From DAIOEK01 sp963828285 (GTDB lineage: Bacteria > Chloroflexota > Anaerolineae > Anaerolineales > Anaerolineaceae), in NCBI GenBank assembly GCA_963828285.1, contig CAWHEB010000001.1, positions 558,001 through 622,000 of the forward strand: a stretch of 64,000 bases of DNA. Direction: 5' to 3'. Made by a program: the position numbers and the translations under genes. Of this stretch, positions 26,985 through 37,408 are shown piece by piece (position 1 is the first letter of the stretch; every line of letters begins with the position of its first letter). The notes beneath the pieces are model-generated. The model was not told the DNA's origin, did no database searches, and saw only the letters and a program-made list of their open reading frames with translations.

Positions 26985-29441
26985 TTATAGAGTAAATTTA
27001 TCTACGATCGCTTGAAGTTGGTTTGCAAGCTGGGCAAGTTCCTTTGCAGATGATGATACCTCCGAAACTTGAGCTGTCATTTGTTCAGCAGCCGCTGATA
27101 CTTCTTCAACTGCAGCTGAATTTTCTTCGGACACGGCAGCGATGTTCTCAATTGCCATATTGACCATGGACGATGATGCAGCCATCTCTTCCGTAGCTGC
27201 TGTATTTTCTTCAACAACTGCTGAAACGGACTCTACTGCAGTGACTAACTCACTCGCGGAGTTTGACATATCCTCAGCTGCATTGGCTGCCTGTTCTGCT
27301 TGCTCATTCACTGCTTCAGCCGCCTTCAAAATATCCGAAAGTACATTACCTGCCTTATTTGCCTTCACAACCCCATTATTGACTTCAGTCGCTGATTGAT
27401 CCATTGCAGAGACTGCTTCTTCGACCGTATTTTGGATACCTTTTATAAGTATTCCAATCTCACGGGTAGCAGATGAAGAGTGTTCAGCAAGCTTTCTGAC
27501 CTCATCTGCAACCACAGCAAACCCCTTACCTGCCTCGCCAGCTCGGGCAGCCTCAATAGCCGCATTCAGTGCAAGAAGATTGGTTTGTGATGCAATTTCC
27601 TCGATAGTTGTGACAATTTCACCAATTTGATCGGATCTGGAACCCATTTCTTGGACTTTTAGAGCTGATAAACCAACCCGTTCCTTAATGTTCTCCATTC
27701 CAATTAATGTTTCCTGGACAGTATTTGCTCCAAGCCTCGCAGCATCAGATGCTCGTGTAGCGTCGATAACAACTGCCTGAGCGTTTCCAGATACCTGCTT
27801 AATCGCCGAAGACATCTGGCTGGTAATAGTTGCTGCCTTGGATGCTGCTGCAGCTTGATCCTGGGCACCTGAAGCCACTCCATCGATCGCACGCGTCATT
27901 TGTTCAACTGATAGTGCAGTCTTGTTTACAGATTCAGTCTGTTGAGTGGTTCCACGCGCAACTTGTTGAATAGTAGATGCTATTTGGTTGGTAGCTTCAC
28001 CAGCTTGGGTTGATGTATTGGCAAGATTTTCAGAAGCTTTTGACAGAGATTGTGCACTCATACTTAATTCACTCACTGATGCGTGTAATCCCTTTACCAT
28101 TTGGGAAAATGCATTGCCCAACTCATCCCCTTCTGATCTGGGATGGATCGCAACAGATAGGTTTCCAGATGCAATCACACGTGCTGTTTCTGCCATTTCA
28201 CTCAAGTATGCAATGATTGCCCCAAAAGCTTCCCCTACTACTCCTAATTCATCTTTACGCTGTTGAATTTTTGATAAATTATTTTGAGTGTTCTTATCCA
28301 ACTTAACCTCACCTAAGGACAAACTCTTAGCGGCGAGGGCAATCTGCAAAATTGGTTTCGATATTGACCTTGATAAGAATAATCCTATTAGTGAAAGGAT
28401 GATTGCCATCAAAAGTGCGATAACAACGTTTTTAATCAAGGAATTGATAACAGGTTGGTTTACTTCAATCAGATCTTGATCAAGAATCAGAATCCAACCT
28501 AATGATTCTGCCAGGTCCCCATCAAGAGGTTGGAAAGTTACAACAGCCGGGTTACCATCCAAGTCATTCAGCTTATCAGTCCAACCAAAGATTTTATTTT
28601 GAATTACATCCATCCAAGCTTGTGGACCTGGTTGCATTAAGAGTGAAGCATTGGGTGCATATAAGATATTTCCATCACTATCAAGCAAAACAGCATTCCC
28701 GGTTTTTCCTACTTTGATCGATGACAAGTCGCTAAAAACCGAAGATACATTTACAGTCCCCCGAAGGACACCAATTACTTTATTGCCCAGGTTATCACGA
28801 ATTGGTACACCAATATTCATCGCATAGACTTTTGTACTATCGTCATACTCTACAGCACTTACAGAGATAGCTCCAGCCCCATTATTGTATGCCTTCTCCC
28901 ACCAACCTTCATCTGCCTGGAGATAATCGCCAGTTCTACCAGACATTCCAATATTTAATCCCTGAATATCAGTCACAAAAACCTCAACCTCATCAGGGAA
29001 GTTTTTCATAAAATTATTTATTTCATTGCTGGTTACGCTAGCTAAAATTGTATTAACCAAAGGATCTATTGCAGGATCCTCATCCTTCCATTGCTTATCC
29101 ATTACAGCAATTTCATTATTAATAGTTTCCTGAGTCTTGTCAGAATATGCGAGGTTTGCCTGGTCCACTGCCTGAACTAACGATGGAGAAAGCGCTAAGG
29201 CTTGAAGTGCTTTTACATTTGCATTCACAACCTCAACAGACCGTTGAATTGATTCATGCGCCAATTGGTCTAAATTGTTTCCAGTAGTCTTGATTGTCGA
29301 GTTGGACAGATCAAAGTAGTTCAATGCAGCCATCAAGCCTAAAGATAAGACTATAGCTACGATAAGAATACTCATGATTTTATTTTGAATTGTCCAGTCA
29401 CCTGGATTAAATGATATTTTGCTAACTTTAACTCGTTCCAT
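26985..29441 (-). CDS. Methyl-accepting chemotaxis protein with dCache sensor
   Basis: 818 residues. TM1 at about 23-45, a large extracytoplasmic double-Cache type domain (about 46-335), TM2 at about 338-360, HAMP, and a long cytoplasmic signalling domain. The conserved hairpin tip reads EEIASQTNLLALNAAIEAARAGEAGKGFAVVADEVRKLAE. Ligand unknown. A good GGAGG ribosome site precedes the ATG. It follows cheW by 220 bp on the same strand; that gap holds a 9-bp inverted repeat. There is no CheA, CheY or CheB/R in the window. Confidence 0.95.
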   Translation of the reverse strand: MERVKVSKISFNPGDWTIQNKIMSILIVAIVLSLGLMAALNYFDLSNSTIKTTGNNLDQLAHESIQRSVEVVNANVKALQALALSPSLVQAVDQANLAYSDKTQETINNEIAVMDKQWKDEDPAIDPLVNTILASVTSNEINNFMKNFPDEVEVFVTDIQGLNIGMSGRTGDYLQADEGWWEKAYNNGAGAISVSAVEYDDSTKVYAMNIGVPIRDNLGNKVIGVLRGTVNVSSVFSDLSSIKVGKTGNAVLLDSDGNILYAPNASLLMQPGPQAWMDVIQNKIFGWTDKLNDLDGNPAVVTFQPLDGDLAESLGWILILDQDLIEVNQPVINSLIKNVVIALLMAIILSLIGLFLSRSISKPILQIALAAKSLSLGEVKLDKNTQNNLSKIQQRKDELGVVGEAFGAIIAYLSEMAETARVIASGNLSVAIHPRSEGDELGNAFSQMVKGLHASVSELSMSAQSLSKASENLANTSTQAGEATNQIASTIQQVARGTTQQTESVNKTALSVEQMTRAIDGVASGAQDQAAAASKAATITSQMSSAIKQVSGNAQAVVIDATRASDAARLGANTVQETLIGMENIKERVGLSALKVQEMGSRSDQIGEIVTTIEEIASQTNLLALNAAIEAARAGEAGKGFAVVADEVRKLAEHSSSATREIGILIKGIQNTVEEAVSAMDQSATEVNNGVVKANKAGNVLSDILKAAEAVNEQAEQAANAAEDMSNSASELVTAVESVSAVVEENTAATEEMAASSSMVNMAIENIAAVSEENSAAVEEVSAAAEQMTAQVSEVSSSAKELAQLANQLQAIVDKFTL

Positions 29442-29597
29442 TATTTCCTCCTGGGCTATTCAACGGGATTATTTAGACTCAGGCTGGGATGAAGAGTGAT
29501 GTGAAGTTCTAAAAATAAACTTATTCTTTCTCTGCTAACTGCGTCAAAAATAACGTCAAACAGAGTTCATTATCTCAAAAATAATTATTCTATAGGG

Positions 29598-29621
29598 TAG
29601 ATCTATCGCAAAATAGATCTA
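29598..29621. repeat. Inverted repeat in the cheW-chemoreceptor gap
   Basis: TAGATCTAT and ATAGATCTA are perfect 9-bp arms around cgcaaa, and each arm contains the self-palindromic TAGATCTA. Centre-to-centre distance is 16 bp. It is 40 bp after the cheW stop and 157 bp before the chemoreceptor start, so it may be an operator or an attenuating hairpin; there is no strong T-tract. Confidence 0.5.
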
Positions 29622-29661
29622 ACGAAAATGGACCTCTCAATGATCATCAATTTTGAGTATT

Positions 29662-30096
29662 CTAAGTCGTAAGATCTCCTCCTGAAAGGATCTTATCAAG
29701 GTTGAGCAATGTAACCAACCCATCCTCTAATTTGGCAATTCCCTTGATAAAGGCGGTATCTACGGATGTAACCATGGGAGGTGTTGCTTCGATGGCTTCC
29801 TCTGGTATACGGAGAACCTCGGAAACACCATCAACCATCATGCCAACTTTTGCCTTACCCATAAAGACGACCACAATTCGCGCGTCTTTTGTGGAATTTT
29901 GGGACGGAAGGCCAAAGCGTTTACGAAGGTCCACTACCGGGACGACCATACCCCGTAAGTTAGTCACCCCTTCTACATATGCAGGTGCCTGGGGCATTTT
30001 TGTTATGGGCTGCATTTTAATTATGCCTTCCACGGTTGATATATCTAAACCATAATGCTCACCACCTAGATCGAAGATAACCAATTGTTGTTCCAC
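29662..30096 (-). CDS. cheW: Chemotaxis coupling protein CheW
   Basis: 144 residues. The CheW fold is recognisable from QLVIFDLGGEHYGLDISTVE, the NLRGMVVPVVDLRKRFG segment that docks CheA and receptors, and GMMVDGVSEVLRI. It links receptors to CheA at the inner face of the membrane. It is sandwiched between two receptor genes, consistent with a dedicated signalling array. An aaggagt ribosome site precedes the ATG. Confidence 0.95.
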   Translation of the reverse strand: MEQQLVIFDLGGEHYGLDISTVEGIIKMQPITKMPQAPAYVEGVTNLRGMVVPVVDLRKRFGLPSQNSTKDARIVVVFMGKAKVGMMVDGVSEVLRIPEEAIEATPPMVTSVDTAFIKGIAKLEDGLVTLLNLDKILSGGDLTT

Positions 30097-30284
30097 AGAT
30101 AATCTACTCCTTGTTTATTTGGATAGTAAAAATATTCCAAAACCGATGTTATGACAGCAAGTTATTTGATCCAACACTAATAATATTAGGGATATCATTA
30201 GTTTCCATAAAATCAAGGTAAAGAGAATATGAACTCGTAATAAAAGTCGAAGGTTTTCAGTTATCTTGAAGATTGATTTAAATT

Positions 30285-30317
30285 AAACAAGAGGAGGTAA
30301 GATACCTCCTCTTGTTT
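30285..30317 (-). terminator. Long-stem terminator after the second chemoreceptor gene
   Basis: AAACAAGAGGAGGTA and TACCTCCTCTTGTTT form a perfect 15-bp stem with a 3-nt loop, 18 nt after the receptor stop codon. The minus-strand tail is AT-rich. Confidence 0.8.
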
Positions 30318-30335
30318 GTTATTTTAACAAGATGT

Positions 30336-32714
30336 TTATTCCAGTTTGAATTGATTGACAATATCTTGTAATTGCTTAGCCAGATCAGCCAGAGATTGGG
30401 AAGCTGCAGTTACCTCTTGAACCTGGGCGGACATTTCTTCAGCCGACGCAGAGACCTCTTCCACCGCGGCTGAGTTTTCTTCAGAAACAGAAGCAATATT
30501 CTCTATGGCAGTTGTTACTTCTGTGGATGCGGCTGCCATCTCTTCGGTTGCAGCTGTATTCTCTTCCACCACTGCAGACACAGAATCTACTGCGGTTACC
30601 AATTCATCCGCCGATGCTGACATCTGCTCAGCCGCTGCTGCGGCCTGTTCTGCCTGTTGATTCACGGCTTCTGCTGCAGTTAGAATAGCAGTTAACGCAT
30701 ACCCAGCCTTATTCGCAGTGATTACTCCATTTTCGACTTCTTCTGCTCCTTCGTTCATTGCCAGAACAGCTTCTCCTACTGTCTTTTGTATATCTTTAAT
30801 CAATCCACCAATTTCCTTTGTCGAAGCTGCCGAGCGTTCTGCCAACTTCCTCACTTCATCTGCAACGACGGCAAATCCTTTTCCTGCTTCTCCAGCCCTT
30901 GCGGCTTCTATTGCGGCATTCAATGCCAACAGGTTTGTCTGCGAGGCGATATCTTCAATTGTGACAACAATATCGCCAATCTGATCGGATCTGGATCCCA
31001 TCTCCTGGACTTTTTTGGCAGACTGACCAACTTTTGCTTTTATTTTCTGCATCCCTTCCAGGGTATCTTCCACTGTCTTGGATCCTTCGCGTGCTGCAAT
31101 TGCGGCGTTATTCAACTCTTGTACGACTGCGGATGCATTCCCTGCAACCTGCTCAATTGCATTGGAAAGTTGACCAGTAATTGATGCAGCCTTTGCAGAA
31201 GCGGATGCCTGGTCCTGTGCCCCTGCAGCTACACCATCTATTGCACGGGTCAGTTGTTCTACAGATGCTGCGGTTTTATTGACCGATTCTGATTGTTGGC
31301 TGGTTCCCCGGGCTACCTGTTGAATTGTCGAAGCAATCTGATTAGTAGCCTGTCCCGCTTGTGATGATGCATTCGCCAGATGACCAGCCGCAGAATTTAA
31401 GGCGCTCGCACTATTTGCTACTTTGCCAATAGATTCACGGAGAACTTAAATCATCTTTCCAAACGATGAACCCAATTCATCTTTTTCTGATATAGCAGTA
31501 ACATTTATAGTCAGGTCATTTTCTGCTAATTTTGCCGCTGCAGACGATTTGTCTTTCAGGTATCCCATCATTTCCCGGAAGGCATCAGCAAGCTGTCCAA
31601 CTTCATCTAAACTCTGCACAGAGATATTTTCGGATAAATCACCTTTTGCGATTACCTTTGCTGTCTTGGTTATCTTCTTTATTGGTTTGGCGATTTCCGA
31701 TGCAACCCATGTCATAGCTAAAACTGCAAGAAGTAGTAAGACTAATCCAATCCCGATCATCAACCACATCGAGTTGGTTGCCTTTGCCGAGATCACACTC
31801 AAGGGGATATTTAAATTTACTGACCACGGTTTGGCTGATGATCCAATATGAATCGGTGAAAATACTGCAATCTTACCTTCATCTTCCTCAGTGTTTTCTG
31901 TTCCACCCTGGATATAAACGAGGTCTTGTTCCCAATCTTGATGGATTTGACCTATCGGTTGCCCAATCATTTCAGGTTTATCATGGATACCTGCAATTTT
32001 TCCACTATTACTGAATACCATTAATGACACGCCATCTTGAACAGTAGTTTCATCGACAGCTTTTTGTATGAAATCGAGAGGTAGATCTACTCCGACTACC
32101 CCATAAAACTTTCCATCAACCATGATCGGAACCATTAGAGATGTCATCAAAACATCTTTGCCATTTATTGGGTACAGGTAAGGATCGATCACTGCTTCCG
32201 TCCCTGTATTCTTGGGGACAACATAATACTGATAAGCAGGATTTGCTTCATCCATCTTTGGCAAAAAAGTCAGATTGATCTTGTCACCTTCTCGATACCA
32301 GTAAGGTGAAAAATGCCCAGTCTCATCGGTGTTCTCGGTATTGGCATATTGAGCATCCATCCCATCGAATGCGTTTGGTTCCCACTCAGTGGATATACCA
32401 AGAAAAGATGGATTCTGTAGGAGGACTTGTTTTAGCATTAACTGCACCTGATCACGCGTCAAGTGATTATTATCCCTTATGATAGAAGAAAACGATTCTG
32501 CTAATCCCTTGGATATAGAAAGTGGCGTCTCGAGACCATTTTTGATCGTATCACCAAAATCTCCTGCCTCGGCCATTGCATCTTTCCTGGCAGCTTCCAT
32601 TGCAGAATTCCGCATTGTAACTGCGGAATAACCAGTTAATACTCCAAGAGCTACTAATAGACACAATCCAGCAAGTAAAGCAATTCTAATTTGGATACTT
32701 TTAAACCTAAACAT
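30336..32714 (-). pseudogene. Methyl-accepting chemotaxis protein, interrupted by one in-frame stop
   Basis: Reading from ATG 32714 (ribosome site GGGAGGG just upstream), TM1 is near residues 10-32. A dCache sensor follows (FSPYWYREGDKIN, PYLYPINGKDVLMTSL, YGVVGVDLPLDF), then TM2, HAMP and a full signalling domain ending DIVNQFKLE. Codon 423 is TAA (31446-31448): FGKMI-stop-VLRESIGKVANSA continues in the same frame with perfect receptor character to 30336. Whole length would be 792 residues. One base change from a sense codon such as AAA or CAA explains it. It is a true nonsense mutation or a base error; the N-terminal piece alone could not signal. Confidence 0.88.
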
Positions 32715-32879
32715 AAACCCTCCCAATAAAGGCTGCGCAGCAATAATTTGGAATTCTCTTCAAACAAATTCCGAGTAAGGTATTTTATATATAACCGTTT
32801 TGTATGGAAAATCTAATAAAAATAATCTGAGTATCATGTAAAAAAGTAATTAACGGGACGTAGTTACAATAAATATTGT

Positions 32880-32906
32880 TATAACCAGGATACATTCCTG
32901 GTTATA
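32880..32906. repeat. 11-bp inverted repeat upstream of the chemoreceptor gene
   Basis: TATAACCAGGA-tacat-TCCTGGTTATA, perfect arms. It lies between the smc terminator and the chemoreceptor start (minus strand), in the region expected to hold the receptor promoter. It could be an operator or a secondary terminator. Confidence 0.5.
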
Positions 32907-32916
32907 TCCAAATTAA

Positions 32917-32961
32917 TAAAACAAAAATCTGGGATTTCAGATTGTTCTAAAATCCCAGATT
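32917..32961 (-). terminator. Terminator of the rnc-smc operon
   Basis: AATCTGGGATTT (32926-32937) pairs perfectly with AAATCCCAGATT (32950-32961), and on the minus strand is followed by TTTTGTTTTATT. It lies 31 bp after the smc stop. Confidence 0.88.
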
Positions 32962-32992
32962 GATCATATCAAATCGATACTATAAGAAAACC

Positions 32993-35900
32993 TTATTTAC
33001 TTCGTTTTAGCATTTCGTCAGAGACCTCATCTAAGCGTAGACTCACCATTTGTGAAGATGAATCTCTACCCATCGTAATGCCATAGATCACATTTGCTGC
33101 TTGAACAGTATTTCTATTATGAGTAACCAGAATGAATTGGATCTCTTTACTGAGTTCTTCCAACAGCTCACGGAACCTGCCAACATTGGTCTCGTCCAGA
33201 GCAGCATCCACTTCATCCAATACACAGAATGGAGTTGGCGATATTTTTAGCAATGCAAAAATCAATGCAACAGCGGTTAAACTTCTCTCTCCACCCGACA
33301 AGAGAGTCAACTCTTGTTCCCTTCTACCTGGAAGACGGGCGTTGATATCTATCCCGGTATCGTGGATATTATCAGGATCAGTTAATACCAACCTTGCGGA
33401 CCCACCACCAAACAACCGATTGAACATCCGAGGGAACTCATCAGCAACCAATCCAAAAGTTTTATGGAACTCTGATTTCATGAGTTCATCCAGATCGCCA
33501 AGGATCTTCTTTAGGTCTTCTTCCGCTTTATGTAAATCTGCGATCTGCGTTTTAAGAAAATCAAATCTTTCTTTCGTAGTGTTATATTCTGTTTGTGCTT
33601 CTGGATTAACCGCACCCATTCTCCGCAATAATACTTTTTGTCTAGTCAAACTCTCTTCAAGATCAGGCGAGAGTTTTTCTATTTTCGGTAATTCTTCCAC
33701 CATGCCTTCAATTGGCAGAGGGTTCGGTCCGGTGACTTCCTCACTATATTCGAAAGCAACAAGTCCAAAATCTTCTTCGATCCTTCGCCGTAAAACTTCC
33801 AGGTTTTCGATCTTGTAGTTCAAGTCCATCTGTGCCTGGGTTAAATGTTTTTCAGCATTTCCCAGCATCATCTGGCTGTTGTCTTCAATTGATTGGAGAG
33901 TATTGTATGATTCCTCCAATTTAAGGATCTCTTCTTCTGTGGGTTGGATCTGATCTTGTAATAGTTGTAATTCTATTGACTTTTGATCTTCTGCAATGGT
34001 TTTTTCTACTCGCGCAATTTCCAATTGTGCTAATTGTTCATCCGCAAGTGTCAGCCGGTTTTGGACCGAAACCTTAATCTTTTCGGCATTTTGTTGTTGT
34101 TCTATTTTTTCCCTTAGTCTTTTGTTCAAATCATCCAAAGCTCTTTGATTAACTGCACAACTTGTTTGTTGGAAATTGTATTCGGATCGTAACGGTTCGA
34201 TTTCTTCAAGATCATCCTCATTGGAGAATAAAGAGATATCCTGTTGAAGTTTTTGGAGTTCCTGTCCAAAACTAACCATTTTCTTATTTGCATCAAGTAT
34301 TTCAGTTTCGAGCAAGCTGCTCTCAGCTTCATTCTGCTTAATTTGGGATTGATTCCAGTCCACCTGCCGTCGGTTTTTTTCCTCCTGGAAGGAAATCTGT
34401 TGATATTGTGTATTTACCTGTCGATGTTTGATCTGACTTTCACTGATGAGCTTATCGATTTTTTGTAAAGACAAGTTCAGCAATTCATTCTCATCATCGA
34501 GAGTGGCTATTTTCCCCTCAAGGTGATTGGCATTCTTAAGAGTCTGTGCAAGTAATGATTCCATCTCCTGGATCTGACGGGGACGGCTGATCTTAGAGCT
34601 TCCAGATACTTTCCCTCCGATCACAGCACCATTCGGATAGAATACTTCACCCTGTAAAGTGACAATTCTGCCATCAAGCGGAATTGAATTTAGGTGCTCC
34701 CGTGCATCCTTTCTGGATTTGACAATCAGGGTTTTGGCCAGGAGGATCGAATAAAACCGAGAAGCTTGGGCGGGGAACTGAACCAGCTCTAATGCACATC
34801 CGACTATTCCATCGGACCTTGACACCGAAATTGGTTTTAGCTCATGAATACCTTTTGAGGGAATGATTGCAGATCGGTTGTTTTGTGAAGAATCCAATGC
34901 TTGCAATGCAGATTCCAGATCGCTATCGTCTTCCACAATCACAGCATCCAAAAAGTCGCCTAAAGAAGCTGCGATAGCAGCCTCATATTCAGGCGGAATG
35001 ATCAATCCGCTGGATAAGGCATTTTGCAAACCTTTTAAATTACCCTGTCTAATCAGAGTCAATATCTGTTTCGCACCAACAGAATACCCTGTTAGATTGA
35101 TCTCAGCTTGTTTGATGGCATCGATTTCAATCTTGAGTTTCGCGCTTTCACGCTGTAATTTCATCAATTCGTTTCGTGCGTCAGAGATCTGTGCTGCAAG
35201 ACCATTTTGTTCCTTCCGAATTGATGCTGCTTTTGCCTGATACTGTTGGAATTCATCCTCCAGCTTATTTTTTTCTTCTTCAATATCTCTTAATTGTTCC
35301 TGTAATGATTCCAACTGAGCGGAGCTCTCAGAAACAACCTTTTCTAGATTTTCGCGGGATAGAACGAGGGTTTTTCGGCGATTAGTTTTTTCATCCACTT
35401 GAGCTTGCAGCTGAAGATTGCTTGTCTCGAATTGGGTGATCTTTCTTTTTAGATCATCAAGAGCAAAGTCCCGTGAAGCTTTTTCTCTTTGCAGATTATC
35501 CAGCTTTTCTTTGAGGGCACTGCTCTTCTCACTTGCTTCATTCAAATCCTTGCTAATATTTTTCTGTTCTTCTTCAAGTTCACTTATTCCATTAGCTGTA
35601 AATTCACTTTCCTGCAGGATACGGTCAGCTTCCACCTGAAGACTGTGTTTCTGTTCCAAGATAGACCGTCTACGTTCATCTATTACTGCCAAAGCTAGGG
35701 AGACCTGTTCTTTTTCATTATGTAGCGTGGATGACTGACTATGCCATTGATTTAATTTTGTACGGAGTTCCTGAAGAGAAAGACGAAGATCATTCACTTC
35801 AGTATTAGATTTGGTATGTTTATTTCTGGCAGCTTCAGCCAGTTTTTCCTGCGATTTGACCACGTTTCGCTGATGAGTCAGTTCATTCTGACTGGTAAAC

Positions 35901-36607
35901 CAATGATATCCATACCATTCACGAAGAAGTAACTTTAAGTCAGCCTTGATCCGTTCGTATTCGATCGCTTTCTTTGCCTGGCGTTCCAGTTGACCTAATC
36001 TCGGTTCCAATTCGGCAAGAATATCTTGGACCCGTTCAATATTGTGGTGAGTCGACTCCATCCGATTGAGCGATTCTTCACGTCTTGATCGGTACAAGCC
36101 AATTCCAGCAGCTTCTTCGAAGAGTTTTCTGCGTTCTTCAGGACGCAGTGCCAGAGATGCATCCACCAGACCCTGACCGATGACGGTGTAAGTTCGTTCA
36201 GAAAGTCCTGATTGCGACAACAACTCGCTGATATCTTTGAGTCTAACCCGTTGCCCATTCAATAAATATTCGTTTTGTCCATCCCGGTATGCACGACGGG
36301 TAATTGCCACCTCTGAGTAATCAACCGGGAGCCAGTTGTCGCTATTGTCAAAAGTAATTGTAGACATAGCCATACCGGCTCTGGATCGACCATCTGAGCC
36401 TGAAAAGATCATGTCTTCTGTCTTCTTGCCGCGCATTAAACTATAGCTTTGTTCACCCAATACCCATCGGAGACCATCGGTAATATTGGATTTCCCCGAG
36501 CCATTTGGACCAACAATAGCTGTAATCATGCCTGGAAAACTAAAATTCGTTTTCGTCGCAAATGTTTTGAACCCATGAAGTTCGATTGACTTAAGTCGTA
36601 ATGGCAT
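32993..36607 (-). CDS. smc: Chromosome segregation ATPase SMC
   Basis: 1204 residues, the usual SMC length. Walker A GPNGSGKSNI is near residue 33, two long coiled coils (about 170-500 and 670-1010) flank a hinge (about 520-650, VIPPEYEAAIAASLGDFLDAV), and the C-terminal head carries the ABC signature LLSGGERSLTAVALIF with Walker B FCVLDEVDAALDE. SMC forms the condensin with ScpA and ScpB, both also encoded in this window but in separate units. It is 15 bp downstream of rnc. Confidence 0.98.
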   Translation of the reverse strand: MPLRLKSIELHGFKTFATKTNFSFPGMITAIVGPNGSGKSNITDGLRWVLGEQSYSLMRGKKTEDMIFSGSDGRSRAGMAMSTITFDNSDNWLPVDYSEVAITRRAYRDGQNEYLLNGQRVRLKDISELLSQSGLSERTYTVIGQGLVDASLALRPEERRKLFEEAAGIGLYRSRREESLNRMESTHHNIERVQDILAELEPRLGQLERQAKKAIEYERIKADLKLLLREWYGYHWFTSQNELTHQRNVVKSQEKLAEAARNKHTKSNTEVNDLRLSLQELRTKLNQWHSQSSTLHNEKEQVSLALAVIDERRRSILEQKHSLQVEADRILQESEFTANGISELEEEQKNISKDLNEASEKSSALKEKLDNLQREKASRDFALDDLKRKITQFETSNLQLQAQVDEKTNRRKTLVLSRENLEKVVSESSAQLESLQEQLRDIEEEKNKLEDEFQQYQAKAASIRKEQNGLAAQISDARNELMKLQRESAKLKIEIDAIKQAEINLTGYSVGAKQILTLIRQGNLKGLQNALSSGLIIPPEYEAAIAASLGDFLDAVIVEDDSDLESALQALDSSQNNRSAIIPSKGIHELKPISVSRSDGIVGCALELVQFPAQASRFYSILLAKTLIVKSRKDAREHLNSIPLDGRIVTLQGEVFYPNGAVIGGKVSGSSKISRPRQIQEMESLLAQTLKNANHLEGKIATLDDENELLNLSLQKIDKLISESQIKHRQVNTQYQQISFQEEKNRRQVDWNQSQIKQNEAESSLLETEILDANKKMVSFGQELQKLQQDISLFSNEDDLEEIEPLRSEYNFQQTSCAVNQRALDDLNKRLREKIEQQQNAEKIKVSVQNRLTLADEQLAQLEIARVEKTIAEDQKSIELQLLQDQIQPTEEEILKLEESYNTLQSIEDNSQMMLGNAEKHLTQAQMDLNYKIENLEVLRRRIEEDFGLVAFEYSEEVTGPNPLPIEGMVEELPKIEKLSPDLEESLTRQKVLLRRMGAVNPEAQTEYNTTKERFDFLKTQIADLHKAEEDLKKILGDLDELMKSEFHKTFGLVADEFPRMFNRLFGGGSARLVLTDPDNIHDTGIDINARLPGRREQELTLLSGGERSLTAVALIFALLKISPTPFCVLDEVDAALDETNVGRFRELLEELSKEIQFILVTHNRNTVQAANVIYGITMGRDSSSQMVSLRLDEVSDEMLKRSK

Positions 36608-36622
36608 TCTGTCTACATCCCA

Positions 36623-37339
36623 CTATTTAGTTTGTATTTTAATTAAAGCTTCTTTTGCAGCTAACTTTGCGGCTTGCTGTTTGCTTCTTCCAGTTCCTTT
36701 ACCGTACAATACTTCGTTTATATAGACTTCCACTTCAAATGTTTTATCGTGGTCTGGTCCATTAACAGAGCATGTTTCGTAGTTTGGAGTGGAATATCCT
36801 CTGGCCTGTGACCACTCTTGTAATTGGCTTTTAGGGTCTTCCAACCTGTGATCTTTAATTATTTCCTCCGCTACAGGATCCAAAAGAGGATAGATGAATG
36901 CTTTTACTCCATCCATTCCGACTGACAAGTAAATTGCACCAATAAGCGCTTCAAACGCATCACACAATATGGGTAATCGCTCACGTCCACCGGCGTGTTC
37001 TTCCCCATGACCTAGGCGTAAGGCATGACCGAGTTGAATTTGCTGTGCAAAGGCAGCCAATTGCCCAGTATGGACCAATGCTGACCGCATCCGAGTTAGA
37101 TCACCCTCAGGCATTTCAGGAAAGTGGTTATATAGATATGCCCCCACAAGAAAATCCAGAACCGCATCTCCCAAGAATTCCAGGCGTTCGTTATCTTCCA
37201 AGGCATCGGGATGTTCATTAACATATGACCGGTGCGTAAGCGCTCTTAAGAGCAGCATTTTATTCCGTTCAAAAGGCAAATTTAATCGAACAGCAAATTC
37301 TTCGGCTGATTCGAGCTCTATGGTGTTAATTTTACCCAT
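36623..37339 (-). CDS. rnc: Ribonuclease III
   Basis: 238 residues. The catalytic domain contains NERLEFLGDAVLDF (metal-binding Glu/Asp) and CDAFEALIGAIYL; the C-terminal double-stranded RNA-binding domain reads DPKSQLQEWSQARG through KQQAAKLAAKEAL. It processes rRNA precursors and cleaves dsRNA. The rnc-smc gene pair is widely conserved. It starts 69 bp after thrC, possibly in the same transcript. Confidence 0.97.
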   Translation of the reverse strand: MGKINTIELESAEEFAVRLNLPFERNKMLLLRALTHRSYVNEHPDALEDNERLEFLGDAVLDFLVGAYLYNHFPEMPEGDLTRMRSALVHTGQLAAFAQQIQLGHALRLGHGEEHAGGRERLPILCDAFEALIGAIYLSVGMDGVKAFIYPLLDPVAEEIIKDHRLEDPKSQLQEWSQARGYSTPNYETCSVNGPDHDKTFEVEVYINEVLYGKGTGRSKQQAAKLAAKEALIKIQTK

Positions 37340-37408
37340 CTGAACCTTTTTCCGAGCTAATGGAGCGCAAAATCCATACTTCTGTAAGGGAGTTTGAGGT
37401 CCATGAAC

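Noticed and set aside
31446..31448. TAA recoding (alternative genetic code)
   Set aside because: TAA is used as a normal terminator in many genes here (e.g. corA-side genes, rpmF, sufT), so reassignment is not tenable.
26985..32714. Recent duplication or mobile element from similar chemoreceptor 3' halves
   Set aside because: The similarity is confined to the universally conserved signalling domain; sensor domains differ and no flanking repeats were found.
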